From: Gammaproteobacteria bacterium
Lineage (GTDB): Bacteria; Pseudomonadota; Gammaproteobacteria; Ga0077554; Ga007554
Direction: 5' to 3'
Assembly: GCA_020053945.1 (NCBI GenBank)
Contig: JAGVME010000032.1
Location: 1-46,404, forward strand
DNA length: 46,404 nt
Shown: positions 36,163 through 45,363 of the stretch, piece by piece
Layout of the letters: every line of letters begins with the position of its first letter
Position numbering within the stretch: the stretch's first letter is position 1
Made by a program: the position numbers and the translations under genes
The notes under the pieces: generated by a model
What the model saw: the letters and a program-made list of their open reading frames with translations, nothing else
The model's database searches: none
Told to the model about the DNA's origin: nothing

Positions 36163-36181
36163 TTACTTTGAACCCTCTTCC

Positions 36182-36212
36182 TAACCCTCTCCCACCTTAC
36201 GGGAGGGGGTTA
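36182..36212. terminator. GC-rich hairpin between lptD and surA
   Basis: TAACCCTCTCCC (36182-36193) pairs with GGGAGGGGGTTA (36201-36212), with one G-T wobble. This TAACCCnCTCCC/GGGAGnGGGTTA pattern is a common dispersed hairpin in proteobacteria. In the lptD direction it is followed by AAGAGGGTT rather than a T-run, so it is more likely an attenuator or repeat than a strong terminator. Confidence 0.5.
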
Positions 36213-36233
36213 AATATATAATTGGACACTCGC

Positions 36234-38489
36234 TTAAGGCTCATCCTGATAGCCTAAAATACCACGTTCCAGCACCGTTCTAACGGATTGTCCGACACTC
36301 ATCAGGCCTTTGAGTTCCAATTGCATAAGCAGCGACCCGCTCATCTCCCCGGTTGAGGTCAGATTGCGGCGGTTGACTATGGTAAACGCCCAGCAGCAGC
36401 TATTATATTCCAATCCTGCCAGTGATTCTAAAATACGGTTGTCCGGCAAGGAATAATACCAGCGGCCGATGAAGTTCCACTGCCGGTGCAAGGGGAAAAA
36501 GGCCGATATGTCAACCTGGTCAGATTGATCGCGGCGGTACCGGTAAGCCAGGTTAAGAATACTGTTTTTATGCGGATTATATTTCATCTGCAGCGAGCCG
36601 CGTTCAATCTGTTCAAGGTACGGATTCCAGTAGGCATCCGCCGTGGCTCCCCAGTTGCGCGATAACGCGGCCGCGGCCTCTGCCACCACATCTGAAGAAG
36701 GGCGCGTTTCTATAGCGCCACCCGGAAACACCACTCGCCGGTCTTGAAAATAATAAATTTGCCCCAGGCTGAGCCGCATATACTCCACCCCACTGTCCTG
36801 CCCGAGGACCCGCGTGGTAAGCGCCGCACTGGCTTGATTGGCATCACCGACACGGTCCACCCCGCTAAAGCGATTGTCGCGAAACAGTTGTAAAAAATTA
36901 AAATCCATGACGCCGCTGTCAAATACCGGCAAAGCTGACTGGTCGCGGTAAGGTGCGTACAGATAAAAAAGGCGCGGTTCTAGGGTGTGCACTAAGGAGC
37001 CCTTCCCTTCCCCGTCACGGCCCCACGCCATATCACGCTCGAGAAAAAGGCCATTATCCAGCGTGACCACCGGCACAGTGCGTGTCAATGCGGAGGCTGT
37101 GCCGGGCGCGGGATTATTGAGGCCATAACGCGTATAGCGCAGGCTCACCCGGGGTATCACAAACCCTGCCGCACGCTGGAGCGGCCAACTCAGCTCAGGT
37201 TGTAAATCCAGGCGTGACCCGGTGAGGCGATCCTCCTGGTCGAAGCGTACCCATTCACTTTGCAGGCGATACGCCATCCCCGTATCAAACTGTGCTTCAT
37301 CCACCGGTTTATCATAGGTAAACACCATTTGTGGAACACGCCGATAAGGGCGCGCGGCTGAGGGCACGGTATTGTCCACCGGCTGAAAACCCTGCACGCG
37401 CCCCAGAAAATAAATATTTTCCCGCAGATAACTGAGGTCAAGACGGCGCTCCATATGGGTAACGCTGGCGATGTTCAAGCCACTGCCAAAATTACTCAGG
37501 TAATCTTTATCGGATACATAATTAAAAAGCAAATCGCTGTTCCAGTACGGCGTAAGATTAACCCTATGCTGGTAAGCGGCGGCCAGGCGATCTTTGCCGT
37601 ACAGCTTGTCGCCCGACAAATAGCCGACATTCATCTGCCCGCCGCTGCCACGGTTAAGGTAACGGAACTCCGTATCCACTAACACACCGCGCTCCGTCAT
37701 GATGCGCGGCGTAACGGTAGCGTCCCGGTGTGGCGCAAGGTTCAGGTAATAAGGGATACGCACATCGATGCCCGATAGCGATGAGGTACCAATCTGCGGA
37801 ATCAGAAATCCGGTTTTGCGCGCATTGGTAATCGGAAAAGAAATATACGGAATATATAAAAACGGCACGCCCATAAAGCGCACTGTGGCATTGTAGGCTT
37901 CACCCATACCGCTCTCTTGATCAAGCTTCACGCGCGGCGCTTTTAACAGCCAGGCTTCGCGGCCGGGGTCACAGGTGGTATAAGCCGCGCCTTTCAGCCG
38001 CGTTACGTTCGCATTATCCCTGATAACAACCCGGGCACTGCCGCGCGCATGCTGTTCCGCAAAACGAAACCGGGCATTATCAAAATGGCCTTTTTCGGTT
38101 TCCAGCTCCACAAAACCCGCATCACCCGTCACCTCCATCACATCACTTTGATAGTGGACATTGCCATTCGCCTCAGCGGTATCTTTGGCTTCATCATAAA
38201 TAACCGTATCCGCCGCCAGTTTCTCTGTCGCACGGCGCAGTAAAACATCACCGCTAAATACCGAAAGGCTATCATCGCGCATCACCGCGTTATCTGCATC
38301 CACCACCGTGGGGAACTTTTCTGGGGGAGAGGGGGTCAGGCTGCGCGGTTTGGGGGCGGCATGGGTATGGCATAACGCCCAGGAGGCCTCACTCGACAAA
38401 GGTGTGGCGGCAGAAACCGCGGTCATAGAAACCCATAGCCCAAAAAAAAGGCAGCATTGGCCTGCGCGTGTGGATAAAGGATAGTTCAC
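36234..38489 (-). CDS. lptD: LPS-assembly outer-membrane protein LptD
   Basis: Outer-membrane beta-barrel that, with LptE, inserts lipopolysaccharide into the outer leaflet. It has a signal peptide (FFGLWVSMTAVSA), an N-terminal OstA/jelly-roll region at about 60-200 (VVDADNAVMRDDSLSVFSGDVLLRR) and a large C-terminal barrel of alternating hydrophobic strands. Cys residues available for the disulfides are in ALCHTHAA, TTCDPG and the conserved CysCys pair in YNSCCWAF. It is 751 residues, within the family range. It heads the lptD-surA-pdxA group; three hairpins lie upstream. Confidence 0.96.
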   Translation of the reverse strand: MNYPLSTRAGQCCLFFGLWVSMTAVSAATPLSSEASWALCHTHAAPKPRSLTPSPPEKFPTVVDADNAVMRDDSLSVFSGDVLLRRATEKLAADTVIYDEAKDTAEANGNVHYQSDVMEVTGDAGFVELETEKGHFDNARFRFAEQHARGSARVVIRDNANVTRLKGAAYTTCDPGREAWLLKAPRVKLDQESGMGEAYNATVRFMGVPFLYIPYISFPITNARKTGFLIPQIGTSSLSGIDVRIPYYLNLAPHRDATVTPRIMTERGVLVDTEFRYLNRGSGGQMNVGYLSGDKLYGKDRLAAAYQHRVNLTPYWNSDLLFNYVSDKDYLSNFGSGLNIASVTHMERRLDLSYLRENIYFLGRVQGFQPVDNTVPSAARPYRRVPQMVFTYDKPVDEAQFDTGMAYRLQSEWVRFDQEDRLTGSRLDLQPELSWPLQRAAGFVIPRVSLRYTRYGLNNPAPGTASALTRTVPVVTLDNGLFLERDMAWGRDGEGKGSLVHTLEPRLFYLYAPYRDQSALPVFDSGVMDFNFLQLFRDNRFSGVDRVGDANQASAALTTRVLGQDSGVEYMRLSLGQIYYFQDRRVVFPGGAIETRPSSDVVAEAAAALSRNWGATADAYWNPYLEQIERGSLQMKYNPHKNSILNLAYRYRRDQSDQVDISAFFPLHRQWNFIGRWYYSLPDNRILESLAGLEYNSCCWAFTIVNRRNLTSTGEMSGSLLMQLELKGLMSVGQSVRTVLERGILGYQDEP

Positions 38490-38808
38490 AGTTCCGCCAT
38501 ATTGATTGGGAATGGACTTAAATTGGGCGGAATAAAATTAAACCTAGATTTTCCAATAGCCCTGTACTACGGCCGCACCAGGCGCTGAATCTGCGCGGTA
38601 AAAATTCAATTGCCAACTGCGCACGGGGAGTGGACCCCTCGCTACGCTCTCCCCGTGCTTGCTCAAGGGGGAGAATCACGATTCTCCCCCTTGAGAATCC
38701 CCCATCGCCTTGTCCCCGCAGCTTGCTGCGGGGAATTTCAAGATTAAAAAAAACCTGTCACCGTAGAGTGACTACGCCTCCTCTTATTCTGGTGTGCCCC
38801 TGTCGGGC
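38490..38808. other. Intergenic region with three consecutive hairpins (purF-lptD)
   Basis: In this 319-bp gap I see no gene. GCACGGGGAG (38621-38630) pairs with CTCCCCGTGC (38649-38658). TCAAGGGGGAGAAT (38663-38676) pairs with ATTCTCCCCCTTGA (38681-38694) around CACG. CCCCGCAGC (38714-38722) pairs with GCTGCGGGG (38725-38733). All three are perfect. They follow the purF stop on the minus strand and could terminate the cvpA-purF transcript before lptD. The 60-codon plus-strand ORF here is a by-product of the hairpins. Confidence 0.75.
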
Positions 38809-40326
38809 TTAGGATACATTATACAAATCAATCATGGACGCTTCGGCATCACGGATTTGCGCCATTTTATTCAAATCACTGCGGCGCTGTTCGAGATGGT
38901 CGAGATACTCTTTAGTCACATCCCCCGTCACATATTCACCCGTAAATACCGAGGCATCAAAACGCTCCAGCCGGGGATTGCCTTTGCGCACTGATTCTAT
39001 CAGGTCGGCAAGATCCTGGAATATTAAACGGTCGGCGCCAATTTCTGTCGCCACTTCCGCATCGCTTCGGCCATGGGCAATGAGCTCCACCGCAGCGGGC
39101 ATGTCAATACCATAAACATTGGGATAACGCACGGGCGGGGAGGCAGAAGCGAAATAGACCCTACGGGCACCTGCTTCACGCGCCATTTGAATTATTTGTT
39201 GCGAGGTGGTGCCGCGCACAATCGAATCATCGACCAATAACACATTTTTGCGCTTGAATTCGAGGGGGATCGGGTTAAGTTTCTGGCGCACGGACTTCTT
39301 GCGCTGCTTTTGTCCGGGCATGATGAAAGTGCGGCCAATGTAGCGGTTTTTAATAAATCCTTCCCGGTAATTTACATTGAGGCGATTGGCGAGTTGCAGC
39401 GCGGCGGTGCGGCTGGTATCCGGGATGGGGATGACAACGTCAATGTCATGATCCGGCCATTCGCGGAGGATTTTATCGGCAAGTTTGTCGCCCATCCGCA
39501 GGCGCGCTTTATATACCGATACGTCATCAATAATCGAATCCGGGCGCGCCAGATAAACATATTCAAAAATACAGGGCGTATACACCGGAGCGTCTGCGCA
39601 TTGGTGTGTATGCAAACGGCCTTCCAGATCCACCGTAACAGCTTCACCTGGGGCAATGTCGCGGATACGCTGAAAGCCCAACGCATCGAGGGCGACACTT
39701 TCAGAGGCGATCATATATTCCGCGCCGACGTCGGTATCACGCTTGCCAAATACGACCGGGCGTATGCCATAGGGATCGCGGAAGCCCACAATGCCATACC
39801 CTGCAATTAATACCACCACGGCATAGCTACCGCGGCAACGGCGGTGCACACCCGCCACCGCATTGAAAATATCACGCTCACTTATTTTGAGTTTGCCTTG
39901 CGCCTGTAATTCATGGGCGAAAATATTCAGCAGGATTTCAGTGTCGGAATCCGTGTTGATGTGGCGGCGGTCTTCAATGAAGAGCTCTTGCTTAAGTTGC
40001 GGGGCATTGGTCAGGTTGCCGTTATGCGCAAGCGCGATGCCAAACGGTGAATTGACATAAAAAGGTTGCGCCTCGGCAGAGTTAGAACGTCCGGCGGTAG
40101 GGTAGCGTGTATGCCCAATGCCCATGTTACCGCGCAAATTCATCATGTGCCGTGAACGGAACACATCCCGCACCAGGCCGTTATCCTTGCGTAGATAAAA
40201 CTTGCCGTTGGCATCACACGTAACGATGCCTGCGGCGTCTTGCCCGCGATGTTGCAGCACGGTGAGCCCGTCATACAGGGACTGATTAACATTGCTGGTG
40301 GCGATGATACCGATAATGGCGCACAT
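38809..40326 (-). CDS. purF: Amidophosphoribosyltransferase PurF
   Basis: First committed enzyme of purine synthesis: PRPP plus glutamine to phosphoribosylamine. The N-terminal glutaminase begins MCAIIGI with the nucleophile Cys2 (no propeptide). It has [19 protein letters not shown] and the PRPP-binding motif [14 protein letters not shown]. It is 505 residues, as in E. coli. It lies 44 bp after cvpA, the conserved cvpA-purF pair. Confidence 0.97.
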   Translation of the reverse strand: MCAIIGIIATSNVNQSLYDGLTVLQHRGQDAAGIVTCDANGKFYLRKDNGLVRDVFRSRHMMNLRGNMGIGHTRYPTAGRSNSAEAQPFYVNSPFGIALAHNGNLTNAPQLKQELFIEDRRHINTDSDTEILLNIFAHELQAQGKLKISERDIFNAVAGVHRRCRGSYAVVVLIAGYGIVGFRDPYGIRPVVFGKRDTDVGAEYMIASESVALDALGFQRIRDIAPGEAVTVDLEGRLHTHQCADAPVYTPCIFEYVYLARPDSIIDDVSVYKARLRMGDKLADKILREWPDHDIDVVIPIPDTSRTAALQLANRLNVNYREGFIKNRYIGRTFIMPGQKQRKKSVRQKLNPIPLEFKRKNVLLVDDSIVRGTTSQQIIQMAREAGARRVYFASASPPVRYPNVYGIDMPAAVELIAHGRSDAEVATEIGADRLIFQDLADLIESVRKGNPRLERFDASVFTGEYVTGDVTKEYLDHLEQRRSDLNKMAQIRDAEASMIDLYNVS

Positions 40327-40370
40327 GGGGGGGTTACCTACTGTTGTAAACCAGGATGGTCCGAAATAAT

Positions 40371-40871
40371 TTAACGGTGGAATCTTTCAATAAAACTACG
40401 CGCGGCGCCGTGCGGCAACACGTCGCCCACCCATACCAGCAGCGTTTGAAAATAATCGACAAATATAGAGGCTTCCCACCACGGCGCGCGCACCAGGGGT
40501 GTCACATTCATTAGCATCACCAGCACGGCAATGATAACCACGCCACGCGCCAACCCAAAAAACATGCCGATGGAGCGGTCGAGGCTGCTCAGGCCGGTTT
40601 TGCGTACCAACTTGCTAATGATGTAGCTAATGACCCCGCCAAGGACCAAAGTCACCAAAAAAAGAATCACAAATGACATCACCAGCCGCGGCGAGGATGC
40701 CGTTATGACATCAACAAAAAGATCGGCAAGTTTAGGCGTATATTCGAGCGCCACCCAGAACGCCAGCACCCATACCAATAGCGACAATACTTCGCGGACA
40801 AAACCGCGCAACACACCCACCAGCACGGAAAGGCTGATGATGGCGAAAATGGAAATGTCGACCCAACTCAT
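40371..40871 (-). CDS. cvpA: Colicin V production-like membrane protein CvpA
   Basis: A 166-residue inner-membrane protein with four hydrophobic segments ([69 protein letters not shown]). The opening [18 protein letters not shown] and the SLLDRS-like [12 protein letters not shown] motif are typical of CvpA. The ORF track starts at 40898; ATG 40871 gives the family start. It is cotranscribed with purF. Confidence 0.92.
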   Translation of the reverse strand: MSWVDISIFAIISLSVLVGVLRGFVREVLSLLVWVLAFWVALEYTPKLADLFVDVITASSPRLVMSFVILFLVTLVLGGVISYIISKLVRKTGLSSLDRSIGMFFGLARGVVIIAVLVMLMNVTPLVRAPWWEASIFVDYFQTLLVWVGDVLPHGAARSFIERFHR

Positions 40872-41253
40872 GTCCAATTCACGCCTGGCTCTAAGCATGA
40901 AGCTGGCGCATCATTGCGCCCCGTAGTCACTATCCATGGATACCGCAAAAAATCACCCTGCATTTAAAACAATCAAATACCGTATTGCTGTGCACTGACC
41001 ACAATGCCCACGTGCGCTGAAAACGATTTTTTAGCCCACTGAAAAACCCTTATTTTAGCAAATTGCGCACGATTTGACAAAGAAAGGAAACCACTGACGA
41101 AGGGATTATGGGAATCCCTAAAAATTCGATCGCCGTGCAGAGGATCACACGCGATAAGCCAATAGTTACAAAGGCTTGTGCCCTTCTAATCGGCAGCCCC
41201 AAAGTTGCGCCGCTTCGCTATGCAGCTTTGGGGCCTGCGAATTGACGGACTTG
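40872..41253. other. Intergenic region between arsM and cvpA with a possible MITE relic
   Basis: This 382-bp stretch has no supportable gene. A segment at 41119-41139 (CTAAAAATTCGATC) matches the terminal repeat of the element before recA. An imperfect terminator-like hairpin lies at 41196-41234: GCCCCAAAGTTGC pairs with GCAGCTTTGGGGC, with one wobble, 19 bp past the arsM stop. The cvpA promoter should lie in the AT-richer part around 40940-41090, but I cannot pick a specific -35/-10. Confidence 0.6.
41196..41234 (-). terminator. Terminator-like hairpin downstream of arsM
   Basis: GCCCCAAAGTTGC (41196-41208) and GCAGCTTTGGGGC (41222-41234) pair over 13 positions with one G-T wobble around a 13-nt loop. 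It stands 19 bp after the arsM stop on the minus strand. No long T-run follows. Confidence 0.55.
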
Positions 41254-42286
41254 TCAGGCGGCTTTGATCGCCTCAATGGTGGCCGATACCACGTATTCCG
41301 TGATATCCGTTCCTGGCGCCCAATCCCGGATGAATGATTTACTTTCGTCTTTTGGGGCTACGCATAATTCTGTAAATCCACTCGCCCGCAACATTGCTTC
41401 GACTTCCGATACCCTGGAAGCACCGGCCATACAGCCTGTGTAAAGCGCCCTATCATGCCGGACCGCCTCCGGCAACTCGGCGAAGGCGACGATATCCGAA
41501 ATTGCCAACCGCCCCCTCCGGCTTCAAGACCCGATACGCCTCACTGAATACACGGGACTTATCGGGCGAGAGATTGATGACACAGTTTGAAATAATCACA
41601 TCGACGGTGTCATCCGCCACGGGTAAGCGCTCGATTTCGCCGAGGCGGAATTCAACGTTCTGGTAGACGCTCTTTTCCGCGTTATCCCGCGCCTTAGAAA
41701 CCATCTCAGGCGTCATGTCGACGCCGATCACATGGCCTAAATCGCCTACCTGACGCACGGCAAGAAAGCAGTCGAACCCTGGGCCGCTGCCAAGATCAAG
41801 CACCGTTTCGCCGGGCTTCAGGTTTGCTATCGCCTGCGGGTTACCGCACCCCAACCCCATGTTCGCGCCCGCAGGCACAGAATGGATATCCTCGGCGGTG
41901 TACCCGAGCCGCTGTGACACGGTAGCAGTGTTGACCAGCGGCGCATCGCAGCACCCCTGGCCAGCGCCACACCCCGCATCCCCCGCCGCCACGCGGCCAT
42001 ATTGTTGGCGCACAGCCTGACGTACGCTGTCGTTTGAAAAACTATCTCCATTTTTCGAGATAACGACGCTTATTTCTTCTGGCAGTGGGCTACTGGTGCA
42101 GGCAGAAGGTGAAGTGCTTGCTTGAACTGGCGCAGTACCACAACCGCAGCCTTCTGCGCCGATGGCTTTCGCTTCGGCATCTTTGACGCAACAAGCCACG
42201 ACACCCACGGGTGCCGGTCCACCACAACATCCTTCTCCCGTCGATACTGCGTTGTCATCTTTTTTCGGTTGCTTTAACGTGCTCAT
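41254..42286 (-). pseudogene. arsM: Arsenite methyltransferase ArsM, frameshifted at a G run
   Basis: SAM-dependent methyltransferase that methylates arsenite. The first ORF (41453-42286) holds the SAM-binding VLDLGSGPGFDCFLA, GVDMTPEMVSKARDNAEK and SNCVINLSPDK. The second (41254-41508) continues with AISDIVAFAELPEAVRHD and SVSEVEAML-type sequence, then SFIRDWAPGTDITEYVVSATIEA, the usual ArsM C-terminus. The break falls in LKPEG: removing one G from the five-G run (plus-strand C5 at 41512-41516) restores a continuous ~343-residue protein. It may be a real mutation, a sequencing error or slippage. The N-terminus has an unusual Cys-rich stretch (GEGCCGGP, GVVACCVKD, EGCGCG). A good ribosome-binding site (CAGGAG) precedes the start. 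Confidence 0.85.
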
Positions 42287-42365
42287 AATGTCTCCTGTCG
42301 TTTAGGGATATGCCATACCTCATATCTAAAGACGGGGATGCAGCGAAAAAGACGCAAATATTCGA

Positions 42366-42902
42366 TCAATCGCAGCCGCACTTGCGGTTTTTGTCGCGCG
42401 GCTCATACCCGGTGATGCCACCGCGTCCGGTTTCTATATCACAGCACTCCAGCAAACGCTGACGTAGCTTTTCGCGTCCGCGTTGTACCCTGGATTTTGC
42501 TCCGGAGAGGGAAATACCCAGACGGGTGGCCACCTCTTTCTGGGGCAAGCCCTCCACCTCTGATAATACAAGGGCTGATTGGTAAATCTCTGGAAGATCC
42601 GCGATCAACGGCTGAAGGCAGGTCGCCAACTCGGCGACATAATCACGCTCTGGCTCCGGTGCAGCAAGTTCATCAGGAAGCTCATGCCACGGTTTGAGCG
42701 ACCGGTAGTGGTCGGCAATGGCGTTTGCGGCAATACGGAACAACCAGGCGGCGATGCTACCCGGTGATTTGACTGTATGCAGGCTCGTATGCGCCTTGAC
42801 GAACACCTCTTGGAGAATGTCGTCGACGGCATCGTGTTCTCGTACGCGTTGGGCAATATAGCCACGTAACCGGGCCTTGTATTCTTGCCAGAAATCAGGC
42901 AT
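42366..42902 (-). CDS. sigZ: RNA polymerase sigma factor SigZ-like (ECF)
   Basis: A 178-residue ECF-type sigma factor. Region 2 (YIAQRVREHDAVDDILQEVFVKAHTSL...IAAWLFRIAANAIADHYR) and region 4 (LPEIYQSALVLSEVEGLPQKEVATRLGISLSGAKSRVQRGREKLRQRL) are complete. The tail, LLECCDIETGRGGITGYEPRD and a final CGCD, is a Cys-bearing extension I associate with the SigZ group. The ORF track extends to 43007; ATG 42902 gives the normal N-terminus, but 42971 is possible. It is upstream of arsM on the same strand. No anti-sigma gene is adjacent. The Cys tail may sense metal/metalloid or redox state (inference). Confidence 0.85.
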   Translation of the reverse strand: MPDFWQEYKARLRGYIAQRVREHDAVDDILQEVFVKAHTSLHTVKSPGSIAAWLFRIAANAIADHYRSLKPWHELPDELAAPEPERDYVAELATCLQPLIADLPEIYQSALVLSEVEGLPQKEVATRLGISLSGAKSRVQRGREKLRQRLLECCDIETGRGGITGYEPRDKNRKCGCD

Positions 42903-43041
42903 CGTCTTGGCGCTGTCATTGTGGGTGATGCTGCTTTTGACTCCTTTCACTGAGGCCTTTGCGGTCTTCATGGGTTTTAAGAAACGGGTCGATCTTGTGG
43001 CTGACACGGTCGAGCTTTTCTTTTGGGGACGCGTTGTTTAT

Positions 43042-43791
43042 TTACCCCTGCTTACTCACCGCGCATGGCCCCTTAAATTCCTCCGGCACATTGGGTGGGC
43101 ACTCCCCGCACTGTAGGTTGCCGGGCACGGCAAATTCCATTTTTTTTGGGTAAGGTAAATTCAAATTCTGCATGATGCTAACAAATTCCTGCGCGGTTTT
43201 ACCACCGAGCCGCGGGTTACGGGTTTTTTCCTGGCCGATGGTGGATATTTGCCGTTGGCTATAATCATGCGCGGGATACACCAGGGTTTCGTCGGGCAGG
43301 GTAAAGAATTTTTTCTGGATGGATTCGTAAAGCGTGGCGGCATCACCGCTTTGAAAGTCAGTGCGCCCGCAACTATCAATCAATAACGCATCGCCCGTGA
43401 ACAGCAATGTGTGTGTGCCATTGTCGAGCAGATACGCATGATGCGTATCGGTGTGGCCGGGCGTGAACAGCGGATGGATTTCAATCGTGCCGACACGGAA
43501 CAGTTCGCCTTCGCGCAGTCCAACATCACGGCAGGTGATGTTATCAAGCGCCGGCCCGGCGATTTTGCTGCCCAGTAAATATTTTAATTTGCGCGCGCCG
43601 GTGAGATGGTCGGCGTGGATATGGGTTTCTACGCAATAAGCGAGCTTCAGCCCGAGTTCCTGTAGTACGCGCTGATCGCGTTCTACGGTTTCGACTACCG
43701 GGTCAATGAGCACCGCTTCTCCGGTATCACGGCAACCCAGCAGATAAGTGTAGCTTGATGAATTGGGTTCGAATAATTGCTTGAATATCAT
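43042..43791 (-). CDS. ETHE1-like persulfide dioxygenase (MBL fold)
   Basis: A 249-residue non-haem iron metallo-beta-lactamase-fold enzyme of the persulfide dioxygenase group, which oxidises glutathione persulfide to sulfite. It starts MIFKQLFEPNSSSYTYLL, then has the metal motif THIHADH, FTPGHTDTHH, FTGDALLIDSCGRTDFQ and YPAHDY. The C-terminal part (CGECPPNVP) is usual for bacterial ETHE1-like proteins. It is in line with sigZ and arsM, with a 139-bp gap. The role in sulfide/persulfide detoxification is family knowledge. Confidence 0.92.
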   Translation of the reverse strand: MIFKQLFEPNSSSYTYLLGCRDTGEAVLIDPVVETVERDQRVLQELGLKLAYCVETHIHADHLTGARKLKYLLGSKIAGPALDNITCRDVGLREGELFRVGTIEIHPLFTPGHTDTHHAYLLDNGTHTLLFTGDALLIDSCGRTDFQSGDAATLYESIQKKFFTLPDETLVYPAHDYSQRQISTIGQEKTRNPRLGGKTAQEFVSIMQNLNLPYPKKMEFAVPGNLQCGECPPNVPEEFKGPCAVSKQG

Positions 43792-43809
43792 ATTTAATCT
43801 TGGCTCCGG

Positions 43810-45030
43810 TTATTTAGGCGACCATTCCAGATGCAGTGTCTGTGCCCACGCCTGCGTCAAAACATCTTTGATGTCCTGCGGTGTCACCGCCGTTAATTGC
43901 GCCAAACGCTCTTCCATCGACCAGTGATGCTGTTGATAGATCGCCTCGCGGGCCAATCGTTCCATGCACTCTTCAGGGTCATCTTCCGCAATCAGCATGC
44001 TGGCGCGCAAATGATCGCGCGATATTTCCAACTCATCGGCGGCCGGGCCATCACGCATCAGTTGTTGCAGCGCATCTTCCACCGCGCGGCGGCATTCGTC
44101 AACACGCCCGGGTTCGCAGGCGGTTTGGATCATCCATAGGCCGCTGTCGGAATATAAATCCAAACGTGATTGTATGGAGTATGCCAGGCCACGCTGTTCA
44201 CGAATTTCCTGAAACAAGCGCGACGATGCGCCACCGCCCAGCAGGTGGTTGGCGACCACCAGGGCGGGATAGTGTGCGTTGTCGGTCAGCGCGGGGGCGT
44301 TCATGGCCCATACCAGGTGGCTTTGCGCCAGATCTTGCTGGGCGCGGTCGTGGCCTGCCTGGAAACGGGGCGCCCAAGAGGGTGGCCGCTCACCCGTGGG
44401 CAAATGGGCAAGGGGGGAGCAGGCGTGTATCAGGGCGGCGTGGTCAACGGCGCCGGCTGCTACCACCCACAAACGGCCACCCGTCAGCAGGTCACGCAGG
44501 TAAGTGTGCAACGCGGCGCTGGTGGCGTTTTCGATGACCGCCTCACGGCCCAAAATTGGCCAGCCCAGGGGATGATCGGGCCAGACCCGCTCCACAGCGG
44601 TTTCTTCGATGGCTTCTTCAGGGGTATCGGCGATCATCGCCACCTCTTGTAGCACTACCTCGCGCTCGATCCCCATGTCTTGCTCATCGAAACGCGGATG
44701 GGTCAGCATCTCAGAAAATAACCCAAGCAATTCATAAATGTACTGTTTTGGCACCAAGCCATGCAGGGCGGTGAGCTCACGGCCAGTATGGGCGTTGATT
44801 TGTCCGCCCATGGCTTCAAAGCGGCGCGCCAGACCCAGCGCGCTGTGCGTGGCGGTGCCTTTGAATAGCATGTGTTCCAGCAAGTGCGCATAGCCGGTTT
44901 GCGTCGGCGTTTGATGGCGGCCACCGTTGAGGATCCACACCCCCAGCGACGTGCTGTGCGCGGTGGGCAGGGTGCAACTGATAATGGTCACGCCATTGTC
45001 CAGGCGTGTGGTATTGATGTCAGGGGTCAA
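43810..45030 (-). CDS. M16 family zinc metallopeptidase (processing-peptidase-like)
   Basis: A 406-residue pitrilysin/M16B-type peptidase. The inverted zinc motif appears as HLLEHMLFKGT near residue 46 (HxxEH), and the second Glu ligand is expected in the IEREVVLQEVAM segment near 125. It has the usual two-half layout, with a C-terminal domain containing NHLLGGGASSRLFQEIREQRGLAYSI. The likely start is TTG 45030, preceded by AAGGAC. Many proteobacteria have a pair of M16B genes; only this one is seen. The cellular substrate is unknown. Confidence 0.9.
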   Translation of the reverse strand: MTPDINTTRLDNGVTIISCTLPTAHSTSLGVWILNGGRHQTPTQTGYAHLLEHMLFKGTATHSALGLARRFEAMGGQINAHTGRELTALHGLVPKQYIYELLGLFSEMLTHPRFDEQDMGIEREVVLQEVAMIADTPEEAIEETAVERVWPDHPLGWPILGREAVIENATSAALHTYLRDLLTGGRLWVVAAGAVDHAALIHACSPLAHLPTGERPPSWAPRFQAGHDRAQQDLAQSHLVWAMNAPALTDNAHYPALVVANHLLGGGASSRLFQEIREQRGLAYSIQSRLDLYSDSGLWMIQTACEPGRVDECRRAVEDALQQLMRDGPAADELEISRDHLRASMLIAEDDPEECMERLAREAIYQQHHWSMEERLAQLTAVTPQDIKDVLTQAWAQTLHLEWSPK

Positions 45031-45061
45031 ATTGGTATTGTCCTTAGGTTAAACCTGAAAT

Positions 45062-45231
45062 ATAGGGCACTTCTAAAAATTCGATCAAGGCGCGAGGGCA
45101 AGGCGCCATGATATAGTAAGGGTGCGCGAAAAAGCGCAGTGTACACGTAGTACATGAGCATTTTGAGCGCCCCCTGTATAAAAGGGCAACGCCGCCATCG
45201 TGGCTTCAGCGAATTTCTAGAAGTGCCCTAT
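45062..45231. mobile_element. 170-bp MITE-like element upstream of recA
   Basis: The 22-bp ends are inverted repeats with one mismatch: ATAGGGCACTTCTAAAAATT at 45062 and its counterpart ending AAGTGCCCTAT at 45231. If the TIR is taken as GGGCACTTCTA, the flanking bases are TA on both sides, fitting a TA target duplication. No coding capacity is present. The interior contains GCGCAGTGTACACGTAGTAC and TGAGCATTTTGAGCGC, sequence of the kind found at ends of IS5-like elements. It fills about half of the M16-recA gap and may affect recA transcription. Confidence 0.8.
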
Positions 45232-45363
45232 GGCCAAAATGATAGCCTACACTGTTTTGGGGGCTAGGCCACCCCCCTGGTTTATGGAATAATGGTGAAC
45301 AGGATTTAAGTATTGTAGGGCAGTTGGCGATTCGGGTTAAATAAGGCACAACAGGTGAACATG
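45232..45363 (+). promoter_or_regulatory. recA upstream region
   Basis: The 132 bp between the MITE-like element and recA hold a hairpin-capable GGGGG (45259-45263) and CCCCC (45272-45276). I see no CTGT-N8-ACAG LexA box. Candidate -10-like stretches near 45285-45292 (GGAATAAT) and 45337-45343 have no convincing -35. AGGT at 45354-45356 lies about 7 bases before ATG 45364 as ribosome-binding site. Confidence 0.4.

Noticed and set aside
38630-38812. 60-codon plus-strand ORF between lptD and purF
   Set aside because: It is composed of the tandem hairpins and has no coding features.
43881-44537. 218-codon plus-strand ORF opposite the M16 peptidase
   Set aside because: Antisense shadow of a well-supported gene, with low-complexity Pro/Arg/Gly composition.
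45174-45190. CTGTATAAAAGGGCAA as a LexA box for recA
   Set aside because: Only the left half matches CTGTAT; the right half lacks ACAG and the site lies inside the MITE-like element.
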